From positions 1 to 64,000 of the forward strand of contig JAIKXO010000306.1 of NCBI GenBank assembly GCA_024684065.1: a DNA stretch of 64,000 nt, given 5' to 3'. The stretch's first letter is position 1. Each line of letters starts with the position of its first letter. The notes below the pieces were generated by a model. That model saw only the letters and a program-made list of their open reading frames with translations, searched no databases and had not been told where the DNA came from. Positions 46,046-53,820 of the stretch are shown here, one piece after another. This stretch comes from Lachnospiraceae bacterium (GTDB taxonomy: Bacteria > Bacillota_A > Clostridia > Lachnospirales > Lachnospiraceae). The position numbers were made by a program, and so were the translations under genes.

Positions 46046-47176
46046 TCATTCTCCCGCTCTCATTGAGTACAGCTTATCCTCCTTATAAGCTGAGTACCGT
46101 CCTTCCTCGATCGCAGTCCTGATCTCTGCCATCATATTATTATAGAAAAAGAGGTTATGCAGGACGAGGAGCCGCATGCCGAGCATTTCCTTAGCCTTCA
46201 GCAGGTGCCTGATATAGGCTCTTGAATAATGCTGACAGGCAGGACAGTTACAACCCTCCTCCAGGGGCCTTAGATCCTTCTCATAACGCGCGTTCAGAAG
46301 ATTCAGCTTCCCGTGCGCCGTATATGCGTGGCCATGTCTTCCGTTCCTTGAAGGGTAGACGCAGTCAAAGAAATCAACTCCTCTCTCAACTCCCTCTAAG
46401 ATGTTCTCCGGAGTTCCGACACCCATAAGATATACGGGCTTGTCCACTGGAAGATGGGGAACCGTGCAGTCTAAGATCCGATACATTTCCTCGTGTGTTT
46501 CCCCTACCGCAAGCCCGCCTATCGCATATCCGTCAAGCTCAAGCTCCGAGATCTCCTTTGCATGGTCTATCCTTATATCCTCATAGACAGCCCCCTGGTT
46601 GATCCCAAAAAGGAGCTGATCCCTGTTTATGGTATCGGGAAGGCTGTTAAGCCGCTTCATTTCATCCCTGCACCGAAGGAGCCATCTGGTGGTCCTCTCT
46701 ACAGAAGGCTTCACATAGCTTCTCTCCGCTAACGCCGGGGGACATTCATCAAAAGCCATGGCGATGGTTGAGCCGAGGTTTGACTGTATCTGCATGCTCT
46801 CCTCCGGTCCCATGAATATCTTTCTTCCGTCCACATGTGAATTGAAATAAACACCCTCTTCCTTTATCTTTCGAAGGGAGCTTAAGGAAAAGATCTGAAA
46901 CCCTCCCGAATCAGTCAGTATCGGTCTGTCCCAGTACATGAAATTATGTAAACCACCAAGCTCCTTTATAAGCTTATCGCCTGGCCTGACATGAAGATGA
47001 TATGTATTTGAAAGCTCTATCTGACAGCCTATCTCCTTAAGGTCGACACTTGAAACAGCACCCTTTATCGCTCCCGCAGTCCCGACATTCATGAAAACCG
47101 GGGTCTGCACCTTCCCGTGCCTCGTTTCAAGCTCCGCCCTCTTGGCTCTGCCGTCTTTTGCTAAGATCCTGTACAT
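46046..47176 (-). CDS. tgt: tRNA-guanine transglycosylase
   Basis: Exchanges guanine for preQ1 at position 34 of GUN-decoding tRNAs. I start at ATG 47176 (MYRILAKDGRAKRAELETRHG), giving 376 residues; an upstream in-frame start adds 23 residues unlike the family. Key parts: TPVFMNVGTAGAIKG, the active-site ILTDSGGFQIFSLS, FDECPP, the nucleophile Asp in GVDFFDCVYPSRNGRHGH, and the zinc site CNCPACQHYSRAYIRHLLKA with a later His. No queA is adjacent. Confidence 0.95.
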   Translation of the reverse strand: MYRILAKDGRAKRAELETRHGKVQTPVFMNVGTAGAIKGAVSSVDLKEIGCQIELSNTYHLHVRPGDKLIKELGGLHNFMYWDRPILTDSGGFQIFSLSSLRKIKEEGVYFNSHVDGRKIFMGPEESMQIQSNLGSTIAMAFDECPPALAERSYVKPSVERTTRWLLRCRDEMKRLNSLPDTINRDQLLFGINQGAVYEDIRIDHAKEISELELDGYAIGGLAVGETHEEMYRILDCTVPHLPVDKPVYLMGVGTPENILEGVERGVDFFDCVYPSRNGRHGHAYTAHGKLNLLNARYEKDLRPLEEGCNCPACQHYSRAYIRHLLKAKEMLGMRLLVLHNLFFYNNMMAEIRTAIEEGRYSAYKEDKLYSMRAGE

Positions 47177-47247
47177 ATTTAGAATTCCCTGATAATGCCG
47201 TGATGGAGATGATCCGGTAACTAATCCCCCATCCTTCCCTGTCACGT

Positions 47248-48105
47248 TTACTCCGAAAGCAGCTCTATATACTCCTCAAGCACCAGGCCGCGCTCCGTGA
47301 TATACTTCGCGTTTTCCTTTCCGACGTACCTGAAATGCCACGGCTCAAAAATAATACCTGTTATGTATTCCTTTCCCTTCGGATATCTTAAAATAAACCC
47401 GTAATCAGGGGCGTTCTTTTTTAACCACTTCCCCGCTTCGGTATCCGCAAAGCCTGAATCCAGATCCGTATAGTCCGGGGTGATAATGTCAAGCGCAAGC
47501 CCGAGCTGATGCTCGCTGGTCCCCGGTACCGTCACGGAAAAGGAAGCCGTTTTAAAAGCATCAAAATAGCTCATCCCGGATTTCATCAGCTTATCCATCT
47601 TATTATTGAAAAGAACGGTCTGCCTGTCATAGCTCCGGTAGGCGGAGCATATCATAAGTTCTATACCGTCTTCGGCCGCTGCGCCTAAGAGCCTTGCCAC
47701 GGGACCCGTGATCCGCTTATCAACCTGCATGCTGTCATTCAGGGAAGCAAGCTCGGCATCATAACCGTCCGGGACCGGCTTCTGTTTGTTGACAAGGATC
47801 AGGTTCCAGTCAGATTTCTTTGCGCCCTTCGCTCCTTTTTCGGAAGTTTTTTCGCTGTCCGCGGTGTTTTTCTCCGCCTCTGTCTCTTCATCGCTCTCCT
47901 CGGTATCTTCTTCCTCCTGTACGTCGAAAAGCCCTTTCAGATCCCTGTCATAAACAGCGGTCCCATCCATCAGGTAGTCTTCTATTGTCATGACCCTGTC
48001 TTTGTCAGAGAACGCATAAACTCTCCCGGCCGAAAAAAGCGCGAAAAAAAAGCCTGCAAAGGCAGAAAATAATAAAATCTTCTTAATCTTAAAACCAGTA
48101 TTCAT
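47248..48105 (-). CDS. D-Ala-D-Ala carboxypeptidase, VanY-like (M15B)
   Basis: A 285-residue exported zinc peptidase trimming peptidoglycan stem peptides. An N-terminal signal/anchor (KKILLFSAFAGFFFALFSAG) precedes an acidic low-complexity linker (EEEDTEESDEETEAEK). The catalytic domain follows from about residue 100: LMICSAYRSYDRQ, the zinc motif SEHQLGLALDI, and EPWHFRYVG, all diagnostic of VanY-type enzymes. There are no vancomycin-resistance genes around it, so a housekeeping wall role is likely. Confidence 0.9.
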   Translation of the reverse strand: MNTGFKIKKILLFSAFAGFFFALFSAGRVYAFSDKDRVMTIEDYLMDGTAVYDRDLKGLFDVQEEEDTEESDEETEAEKNTADSEKTSEKGAKGAKKSDWNLILVNKQKPVPDGYDAELASLNDSMQVDKRITGPVARLLGAAAEDGIELMICSAYRSYDRQTVLFNNKMDKLMKSGMSYFDAFKTASFSVTVPGTSEHQLGLALDIITPDYTDLDSGFADTEAGKWLKKNAPDYGFILRYPKGKEYITGIIFEPWHFRYVGKENAKYITERGLVLEEYIELLSE

Positions 48106-48136
48106 TTATATCCCTGTTCCTTCCAGACACAATATC

Positions 48137-49207
48137 TCAGCCGATCTCTTTTACGACAACGCAGTTGCCCTTGAAGACCTTAAGCGGAGGCCCGTTCATA
48201 ACGATCGTGTTCTTTTCAAGATCCAGGGTGAAAAAAGTGATCGAGTCGGACTCGTTGTTGATGCTCATTATATGCTTCATATCCGGGAAACAGCATATGT
48301 CCTTGGGATAATCACCGCTTATCGGAAGTACGAATTTCTTTGAAAGCATGCCTGTTTCTTCGTCTATTGAAAAGGCTCCCACGGAATTATCCCCCGCATT
48401 TGAACAGAAAAGGAACTTATGATCCGGGGAAAAATCCATTGCGCAGGCGGCCGAACCGCCGGCATGATAATCATTAAGGGTAGATATCTTCTGGATCTTG
48501 TTGAATACAGGATTCCCTCCCTCATCGATAGAATAGCTGTAGACGTCTATCATATCGGATATCTCGTGAATGATATAGGCAAATCTCCCGTCTCTTCTGA
48601 ACTTGATATACTTGGGGCCGCTGTCCTGTTCAGATCTCACAATATCCGAAAGCTTAAGCTTTCCGGTATCGTTATTGAAGGAATAGATCATGACATGGTC
48701 GTTTCCGGTAGCTGCCGCGCAGAGGAAACGGTTATCCCTTGTCATCTTGACGCAGCTCACGTGAGGCCTGAAGTTTCTCTCCGTAATGCTTCCGAGCCCC
48801 TTTAGAAAAACCTCGTCCGCGATCTTTCCGATGGATCCGTCTTTATTTATATGAAGCACCGTTATCTTCCCGTCATGGTAGCCTGCGGCAATAAGGAACC
48901 TGTCCTTATAATCGGTCGACAGGTAGCATCCGCGCATGCCGTTTATCGAAGCCCGGTTAAGCTCCTTAAGATCGCCGTCGGGAAGGATCTCGAAAGACAC
49001 GACACCCATGTCCGTGATGGAATAAAGGAATTTCCCGCCATGTGAAATAGTCACGTAGGAGGCATTTGTAATGGAAACTTCCCCTCTCTCAGTCATCCTG
49101 CCCTCGTCTATGTCAAGGTCAAAGATTTTTATCCCTTTACCGTCATAATCCTTTGTATATGTGGAAACGTATGCCGTATAGCTTTTACTGCTCCTGCTCT
49201 TTTTCAT
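48137..49207 (-). CDS. Lactonase-family beta-propeller protein
   Basis: A 356-residue protein of the 6-phosphogluconolactonase (YbhE/Pgl) seven-bladed propeller type: the N-terminal AYVSTYTKDYDGKGIKIFDLD, FRPHVSCVKMTRDNRFLCAA, repeated blade ends with FxxDGRFAYIIHE and FSPDHKFLFCSN. Family members hydrolyse 6-phosphogluconolactone or act on other substrates; here no pentose-phosphate gene is nearby, so specificity is open. No signal peptide, so cytoplasmic. Lies ten bases upstream of nothing in common with trpS except strand. Confidence 0.8.
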   Translation of the reverse strand: MKKSRSSKSYTAYVSTYTKDYDGKGIKIFDLDIDEGRMTERGEVSITNASYVTISHGGKFLYSITDMGVVSFEILPDGDLKELNRASINGMRGCYLSTDYKDRFLIAAGYHDGKITVLHINKDGSIGKIADEVFLKGLGSITERNFRPHVSCVKMTRDNRFLCAAATGNDHVMIYSFNNDTGKLKLSDIVRSEQDSGPKYIKFRRDGRFAYIIHEISDMIDVYSYSIDEGGNPVFNKIQKISTLNDYHAGGSAACAMDFSPDHKFLFCSNAGDNSVGAFSIDEETGMLSKKFVLPISGDYPKDICCFPDMKHIMSINNESDSITFFTLDLEKNTIVMNGPPLKVFKGNCVVVKEIG

Positions 49208-49216
49208 ATTATCTTC

Positions 49217-50221
49217 TCACCTCGGCCTCTCGGGAAAGCCTATCTTCTTCTGGACCTTTCTCAGGGTCTTTAATGACACGGCGTTTGCCTTTTCGGCATT
49301 GTTCTTTATTACGGAATCGATATAAGCCTTATCCTTTTCAAGCTCCCTAAACCTTTCCTGAAGCGGCGAAAGCACCGATACCACGGCCTCCCCTACCGCT
49401 TCCTTGAAGTCTCCGTATCCCCGTCCGTCAAATTCCTTTTCAACCTCCGAAGGAGCCTTGCCGGTGCAGGCAGAGTAAATATCTATAAGGTTCTTTATTC
49501 CTGGCTGCTCCTCCCTGTATCGCACGGAGGCCTCCATGTCGGTCACGGCCCTCTTGCATTTCCTTCTTATCGTATCCGGGTCGTCCATAAGGTAGATGCT
49601 CGCATTCGGATTTTCGTCGGATTTGCTCATCTTCTTTGAAGGATCCTGAAGGCTCATTATCTTCGCGCCAACCTTTCCGAGATAAGCCTCGGGAACCGTG
49701 AACACATCCCCATAGATCGCGTTAAACCTCTGGGCGATGTCCCTGGTAAGCTCGAGATGCTGCATCTGGTCTATTCCGACCGGCACAACATCGGCCTGAT
49801 ATAAAAGAATATCCGCGGCCATCAGCACAGGATAATCAAAAAGCCCTGCGTTTATATTGTCAGCGTGCTTAGCGGACTTATCCTTAAACTGCGTCATTCT
49901 CTGAAGCTCCCCCATATAGGTGAAGCAGTTTAATATCCATGCAAGCTCCGCATGACCGGAAACATGGGACTGATAGTAGATCGTATTCTTTTGCGGATCT
50001 AGCCCCGCGGCGATATAGAGCGTAAGAAGAGCCCTCGCCCTTTTTCTGAGTTCCGCAGGATCCTGCCTTACCGTTATAGAATGCATGTCCACCACGCAGT
50101 AAAAGCATTCATATTCATCTGAAAGGCTGACCCAGTTTTTGAGGGCGCCCAGGTAGTTTCCAATGGTAAGGTTGCCCGTGGCCTGCATTCCCGAAAACAA
50201 AATCTTCTTATCACCTAACAT
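49217..50221 (-). CDS. trpS: Tryptophanyl-tRNA synthetase
   Basis: Class I synthetase, 334 residues. The HIGH-like motif is TGNLTIGNYLGAL near residue 15, the tryptophan pocket includes the VPVGIDQMQHLELTRDIA block, and KMSKS is at PSKKMSKSDENPN. The standard TrpRS-B. subtilis length fits. Its leader, with no T-box seen, is instead a copy of the conserved leader element, whose GAGGAG lies about seven bases from the ATG. Confidence 0.97.
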   Translation of the reverse strand: MLGDKKILFSGMQATGNLTIGNYLGALKNWVSLSDEYECFYCVVDMHSITVRQDPAELRKRARALLTLYIAAGLDPQKNTIYYQSHVSGHAELAWILNCFTYMGELQRMTQFKDKSAKHADNINAGLFDYPVLMAADILLYQADVVPVGIDQMQHLELTRDIAQRFNAIYGDVFTVPEAYLGKVGAKIMSLQDPSKKMSKSDENPNASIYLMDDPDTIRRKCKRAVTDMEASVRYREEQPGIKNLIDIYSACTGKAPSEVEKEFDGRGYGDFKEAVGEAVVSVLSPLQERFRELEKDKAYIDSVIKNNAEKANAVSLKTLRKVQKKIGFPERPR

Positions 50222-50228
50222 TTTTTCA

Positions 50229-50305
50229 CTCCTCTATTAAAAGGGGTTTTTGCCCCTGAAATATCTGACATACCCTCGTCAGAGTCGAGGGCTCCTTTAT
50301 TAAAA
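50229..50305 (-). promoter_or_regulatory. Conserved leader element, copy 3 (trpS)
   Basis: AAAGGAGCC, CCCTCG/CGAGGG hairpin, TATGTCAGATATTTCA linker, GGGGCAAAAACCCC, TTTTAATAGAGGAG, then trpS. Differs from copy 2 by very few bases. The internal ATG reading frame (MSDISGAK) ends at a TAG overlapping the trpS start codon region. Confidence 0.87.
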
Positions 50306-50353
50306 CGGGTTCTGACCCTTAAATCCGGACCGCCGGAGCAAAGGACATAACGG

Positions 50354-52210
50354 TCAGACCGCCGCGCTTCTAAGTATCAGCACAGACCTTGCTTCCACCA
50401 GGATGTTGTCCTGCTGTGTCTTAAGGGAATCCCCGTATCCGCTTACCGCCTTATCGTCGCTCGATATCGCAGCTTCCCAGCAAAGGCCCTTCTTAAGCTT
50501 CGGGAGGGCAAATTCATGGCTCTCCCAGTGCATGTTGTACGCAATATAGATAAAATCGTCATCCGTCCCGTCATCCCTCTTGGCATAGAGGCCGCAGAAC
50601 ATCATCCCGATATGCCTTACATGGTTAAAAAGCTTCGGATACCATGCCTGCTCGGAATGATAGGAAAGGTCGGGAAAGCCGCAGGAAAGCGAATCCATGA
50701 ACCTGGGCTCATGACACATATGGACAATGGGATGCCTTTTTCTGAAAGCGATAAGCTTCTTTACAAAGCCTAACAGTTCCGTGGAATAAGCAGTATCCTT
50801 CCAGATGACCCAGCTGGTCTTATTGTCCTGACAGTAGGGATTGTTATTGCCGCCCTGGGAATTTAAGAATTCATCCCCCGCATAGATCATCGGTATCCCT
50901 CTGGCGGTCATGAGCATGATAAGGATATTCTTTATCTGCCTGAGTCTTAAGGCGTTTATGTTCTTCTTTCTCGAAGGCCCCTCTACCCCGCAGTTCCAGC
51001 TGTAATTATAATTCTCCCCGTCCCTGTTTTCCTCTTTGTTCTCCTCATTATGCTTATAGTCGTAAGAAACCAGGTCGTTAAGCACAAGCCCGTCATAGGA
51101 AGCAACGTAATTTATCCGCCTTATATCCGCGGGATTATCCGCCTGAGCCTTTATAAAGGAGGGGAGCATGTCCTCATCGCTCTTCAGATATCTTCTTGCG
51201 ATGTTCATGTAATCCCTGTTGCATACCGCAAGACTTTCGTTTACCGGGACGCCTCCGGATAAGAGCTCGTCCCTGTTATAATAGTTATAATAAAGCTTGG
51301 TATCAAACAGAACGTCATTCGTCGTGATCAGCTTTAACGGAAGATCCTCGCCCATTAAGAAAAAACCGTCGATATGGTATTCCCTGACCCAGTGCTCAAG
51401 ACACGGTTTTATGATATTCCGGTTTACATAAGTCGGAAAATAGAAGCGCATCACGATCTCGATGCCCGCTTTGTGCGCGCTCTTTACCATATCCTTGAAT
51501 TCTCTGATAAAATCCGCGGAATATGCGTATTCAGGCTTGGGGATCAGGAAATACGCGTCCTTGAAGCCCCAGTAGTTAAGCCTCTCCGTTGACCTGCCGT
51601 CTGCCGTGGAATTATGTATCACATCAGAATATGAGGTGCTCTTTTCATCATCATATTCATAGAAGGAATACGCGGGCAGGAGCACTAACTGCGTGATCCC
51701 CAGGTCTTTAAGGTAATCTAGCTTCTCGGTAAGGCCGAGATAAGTCCCCCTGTGCTCTACCTTTGATGAAATATGCTTTGTAAACCCCCTCACATGGAGT
51801 TCATAAGCAATAACCTCGTTAAAATCAAGCTTTAGCGGCTCGTCCCCCTCCCAGTCGTAATCCCTGTCATAGACCATCGCAGGGTCAAAGTGCCCGTTTC
51901 TTCGGATCTCGCCCCACTTACGGACCCTTTTTACGTTCTTCGTATAAGGGTCTATGAGAACCTTGCCGTCCTTTTCGACCGTATAGTATATTTCCCTGTA
52001 TGAGACCGGCTCAACATACACGCTGTATACATTTCCGAAGGCATGGTACTGTGCCATGTCGATCCTTGAAAGCAGCGTCCCGTCAAGGCTGTAAATACAT
52101 AAAAAAAGCGTCCGAAAGCCTCTTGATGCGAAACAGAAATTAACGCCCGTCCCGTTTACGGCTTCTGCGCCGAACTCGTATGATACACCCTTTTGTATCC
52201 TGTAGTCCAT
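50354..52210 (-). CDS. Isoamylase/GlgX-type protein lacking catalytic residues
   Basis: A 618-residue GH13/CBM48 protein with the debranching-enzyme outline: N-terminal CBM48-like region, VIAYELHVRGFTKHISS near 133, RGTYLGLTEKLDYLKDLGIT, LNYWGFKDAYFLIPKPEYA, NDLVSYDYKHNEENKEENRDGE and NYSWNCGVEGPS, GIPMIYAGDEF. The active site is lost: region I DVVYNH reads RFYFPT (252-262), region II DGFRFD reads DGFFLM so the nucleophile is Met286, no acid/base Glu is seen in region III, and region IV AHDG is SYDG (370-374). It should not hydrolyse glucan. A glucan-binding or regulatory role is inferred. Confidence 0.82.
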   Translation of the reverse strand: MDYRIQKGVSYEFGAEAVNGTGVNFCFASRGFRTLFLCIYSLDGTLLSRIDMAQYHAFGNVYSVYVEPVSYREIYYTVEKDGKVLIDPYTKNVKRVRKWGEIRRNGHFDPAMVYDRDYDWEGDEPLKLDFNEVIAYELHVRGFTKHISSKVEHRGTYLGLTEKLDYLKDLGITQLVLLPAYSFYEYDDEKSTSYSDVIHNSTADGRSTERLNYWGFKDAYFLIPKPEYAYSADFIREFKDMVKSAHKAGIEIVMRFYFPTYVNRNIIKPCLEHWVREYHIDGFFLMGEDLPLKLITTNDVLFDTKLYYNYYNRDELLSGGVPVNESLAVCNRDYMNIARRYLKSDEDMLPSFIKAQADNPADIRRINYVASYDGLVLNDLVSYDYKHNEENKEENRDGENYNYSWNCGVEGPSRKKNINALRLRQIKNILIMLMTARGIPMIYAGDEFLNSQGGNNNPYCQDNKTSWVIWKDTAYSTELLGFVKKLIAFRKRHPIVHMCHEPRFMDSLSCGFPDLSYHSEQAWYPKLFNHVRHIGMMFCGLYAKRDDGTDDDFIYIAYNMHWESHEFALPKLKKGLCWEAAISSDDKAVSGYGDSLKTQQDNILVEARSVLILRSAAV

Positions 52211-52236
52211 CTTCCGCTCTGAGATTCCCGTTTATC

Positions 52237-52986
52237 CTATCTGATGGCCTTAGGGAGGATCTCATCTACCTTTCCATGAATACACATTTCAGCAAGACTG
52301 TCGCTGAAATGGTTATGAAGCGTTATCAAAATAACATGTTCTCCCTCGTAATACTGGAGGAAGGTCCGCACTATCGGATGATTCATATTAGTGCCCAGAA
52401 TAAGCACCAGGGAGGCGTCCCTTACCGCATCGGCCGCTTTTGTCATGACATCATTCCGCATCATTTCGCCCCTTAAAAGGACTCTCGGTCTTATCGGCAC
52501 CTGGCATTTTTCACAAAGAGGGATACCCTTTGAACGTTTCATGTAATTCAGCGAATATTTTTTGTAGCACTTCGGGCATTCGTTCGTCCTTATGCTTCCA
52601 CGGATATTTATAATGTTTTTTATCCCCGCCTCCTCGGCGAGTCCGCTTATATCATGCACGATACATGCAGAAAGCTTTCCCATATCCTCAAGCTTCTTCA
52701 CTGCATAGTACCCGGGACCCGGATGTGCTTCGCTGTCCAGTATCTCTCTTCTGTAGAACTTATAGAACTTCTGCTTCTTTGTGGTATAAAAGGCTGCGGA
52801 AAACAGCTCTTCCGGGGAAAGGCCGTACTCATCCTCGATGCGGTAGCATTCCTCGCTGCTCCAGAGGTTCTTTAAGCCGCATTCGATCTCCATGCCCGTT
52901 CCGAGCATGGCTACGATATTATCGTTGTCTCTGATAAGAGCCCTCAGATTTTCTAATTTTTCTTCCTCTGACGGAACAATCCCCAT
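52237..52986 (-). CDS. Sirtuin-like protein without catalytic His
   Basis: A 249-residue Sir2-fold protein. It retains the zinc cysteines C137/C140 and C158/C161, a LVLILGTNMNHP end-of-Rossmann segment, and RPRVLLRGEMM. The NAD and catalytic motifs differ: GAGxSxxSGIPDFR reads GTGMEIECGLKNLW (29-42), QNIDGL reads HDISGL (111-116), and ELHGS, with the catalytic His, reads NIRGS (Arg129). NAD-dependent deacylation is therefore unlikely. I start at ATG 52986 because a strong promoter lies at 53117-53145, which would exclude longer in-frame starts at 53160 and 53127 from the transcript. Confidence 0.8.
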   Translation of the reverse strand: MGIVPSEEEKLENLRALIRDNDNIVAMLGTGMEIECGLKNLWSSEECYRIEDEYGLSPEELFSAAFYTTKKQKFYKFYRREILDSEAHPGPGYYAVKKLEDMGKLSACIVHDISGLAEEAGIKNIINIRGSIRTNECPKCYKKYSLNYMKRSKGIPLCEKCQVPIRPRVLLRGEMMRNDVMTKAADAVRDASLVLILGTNMNHPIVRTFLQYYEGEHVILITLHNHFSDSLAEMCIHGKVDEILPKAIR

Positions 52987-53116
52987 GGTCAAATACCTTA
53001 TATTCAAAAGAAGTATTTCGCAAAACCGGTCTTTTTCATAAAGCTGATAAACGCGCGGGTGCAGCCATGTAGCCGACAGGCGCTTATCCGTTACAAAGCA
53101 AACTACCCTTGCATAT

Positions 53117-53145
53117 ATTATAACCATATATATTCCTTTTTTCAA
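53117..53145 (-). promoter_or_regulatory. Sigma-A-type promoter for the sirtuin-like gene
   Basis: TTGAAA (53145-53140), 17 nt, TATAAT (53122-53117) on the minus strand: close to consensus at both boxes with ideal spacing. Start near 53110 gives a leader of about 125 nt. Confidence 0.7.
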
Positions 53146-53233
53146 GAAAGTGTGATACATTTAAAGAAAGGCACAGGTTACTGTTCAGTTGTACCTGGTT
53201 TTGGAAACCAAAGGTTTTTATAAGGAGAAGGAA

Positions 53234-53566
53234 ATGGCCGAAAATAAGAAAAATGAACCGGAAGAGGAAATGACCGTCACGCTCGATCTTGATGACGGTA
53301 CAAGCGTTGACTGCGCGGTGATAACGATATTTGAAATGGATGAGCAGGATTACATCGCTCTTCTTCCGCTGACGGAAAAGGGCGGGGACGCAAGCGGTGA
53401 GGTCTGGATCTACCGCTATTACGAGAATCCCGACGATCCCAACGAGGAGCCGGAGCTTGAATACATCGATGATGACGAGGAGTATGACGCCGCGGTCGAC
53501 GTCTTCGACGAGCTTTTAGACAGCGAGCAATACGACGAACTTTTTGAGGATGACGATACTGAGTAA
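53234..53566 (+). CDS. DUF1292 protein
   Basis: A 110-residue very acidic cytoplasmic protein of the Firmicutes DUF1292/YrzB type: MTVTLDLDDGTSVDCAVITIFEMDEQDYIALLPL and EVWIYRYYENPD. In many Firmicutes it lies with yrrK-like and alaS genes; here it stands alone, divergent from the sirtuin-like gene and upstream of uvrD. ATG 53234 has AGGAGAAGGA directly upstream. Function unknown. Confidence 0.88.
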   Translation: MAENKKNEPEEEMTVTLDLDDGTSVDCAVITIFEMDEQDYIALLPLTEKGGDASGEVWIYRYYENPDDPNEEPELEYIDDDEEYDAAVDVFDELLDSEQYDELFEDDDTE

Positions 53567-53602
53567 CCTCCTCTCTTTAGTAACACGACAATCATCTGCA
53601 GC

Positions 53603-53803
53603 GGTAAAGCCGTCTGTAAAAGCGGCTTTATCGGTGTTCACATCTTATACTGACACACATTAACATTTCAGTTTTTACTTTACTCCGAATATTTCAGATC
53701 AGGAAACATCACAAAAGAAATGATTCGGTCTGTAAAACAGATCTCACCCGCATAAACCGACGTTTATGTCCGGGCACGTGATTTGCTGCGCCAACCGGTG
53801 CAG
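53603..53803 (+). repeat. Hairpin and decayed three-module repeat before the UvrD gene
   Basis: 53603-53632 is a 10-bp hairpin (GGTAAAGCCG/CGGCTTTATC) with loop TCTGTAAAAG, followed by no U-tract. From 53722 the remains of modules B (GATTCGGTCTGT aaa ACAGA), C-type (CATAAAC cgac GTTTATG) and A (GTGATTTGC..CCGGTGCA) can be recognised, with broken stems in B and A. The 254-nt gap 53567-53820 holds nothing else clear. Confidence 0.6.
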
Positions 53804-53820
53804 CTTGGAAAGGCATATCA

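Noticed and set aside
52987..53160. N-terminal extension of the sirtuin-like protein (starts at 53160 or 53127, the latter with an AAAGGA-like SD)
   Set aside because: A near-consensus promoter at 53117-53145 overlaps these starts and places transcription start downstream of them; the extra residues do not resemble Sir2.
53189..53233. Longer start for the DUF1292 protein
   Set aside because: The family begins near MAENKK and the strong AGGAGAAGGA lies directly before ATG 53234.
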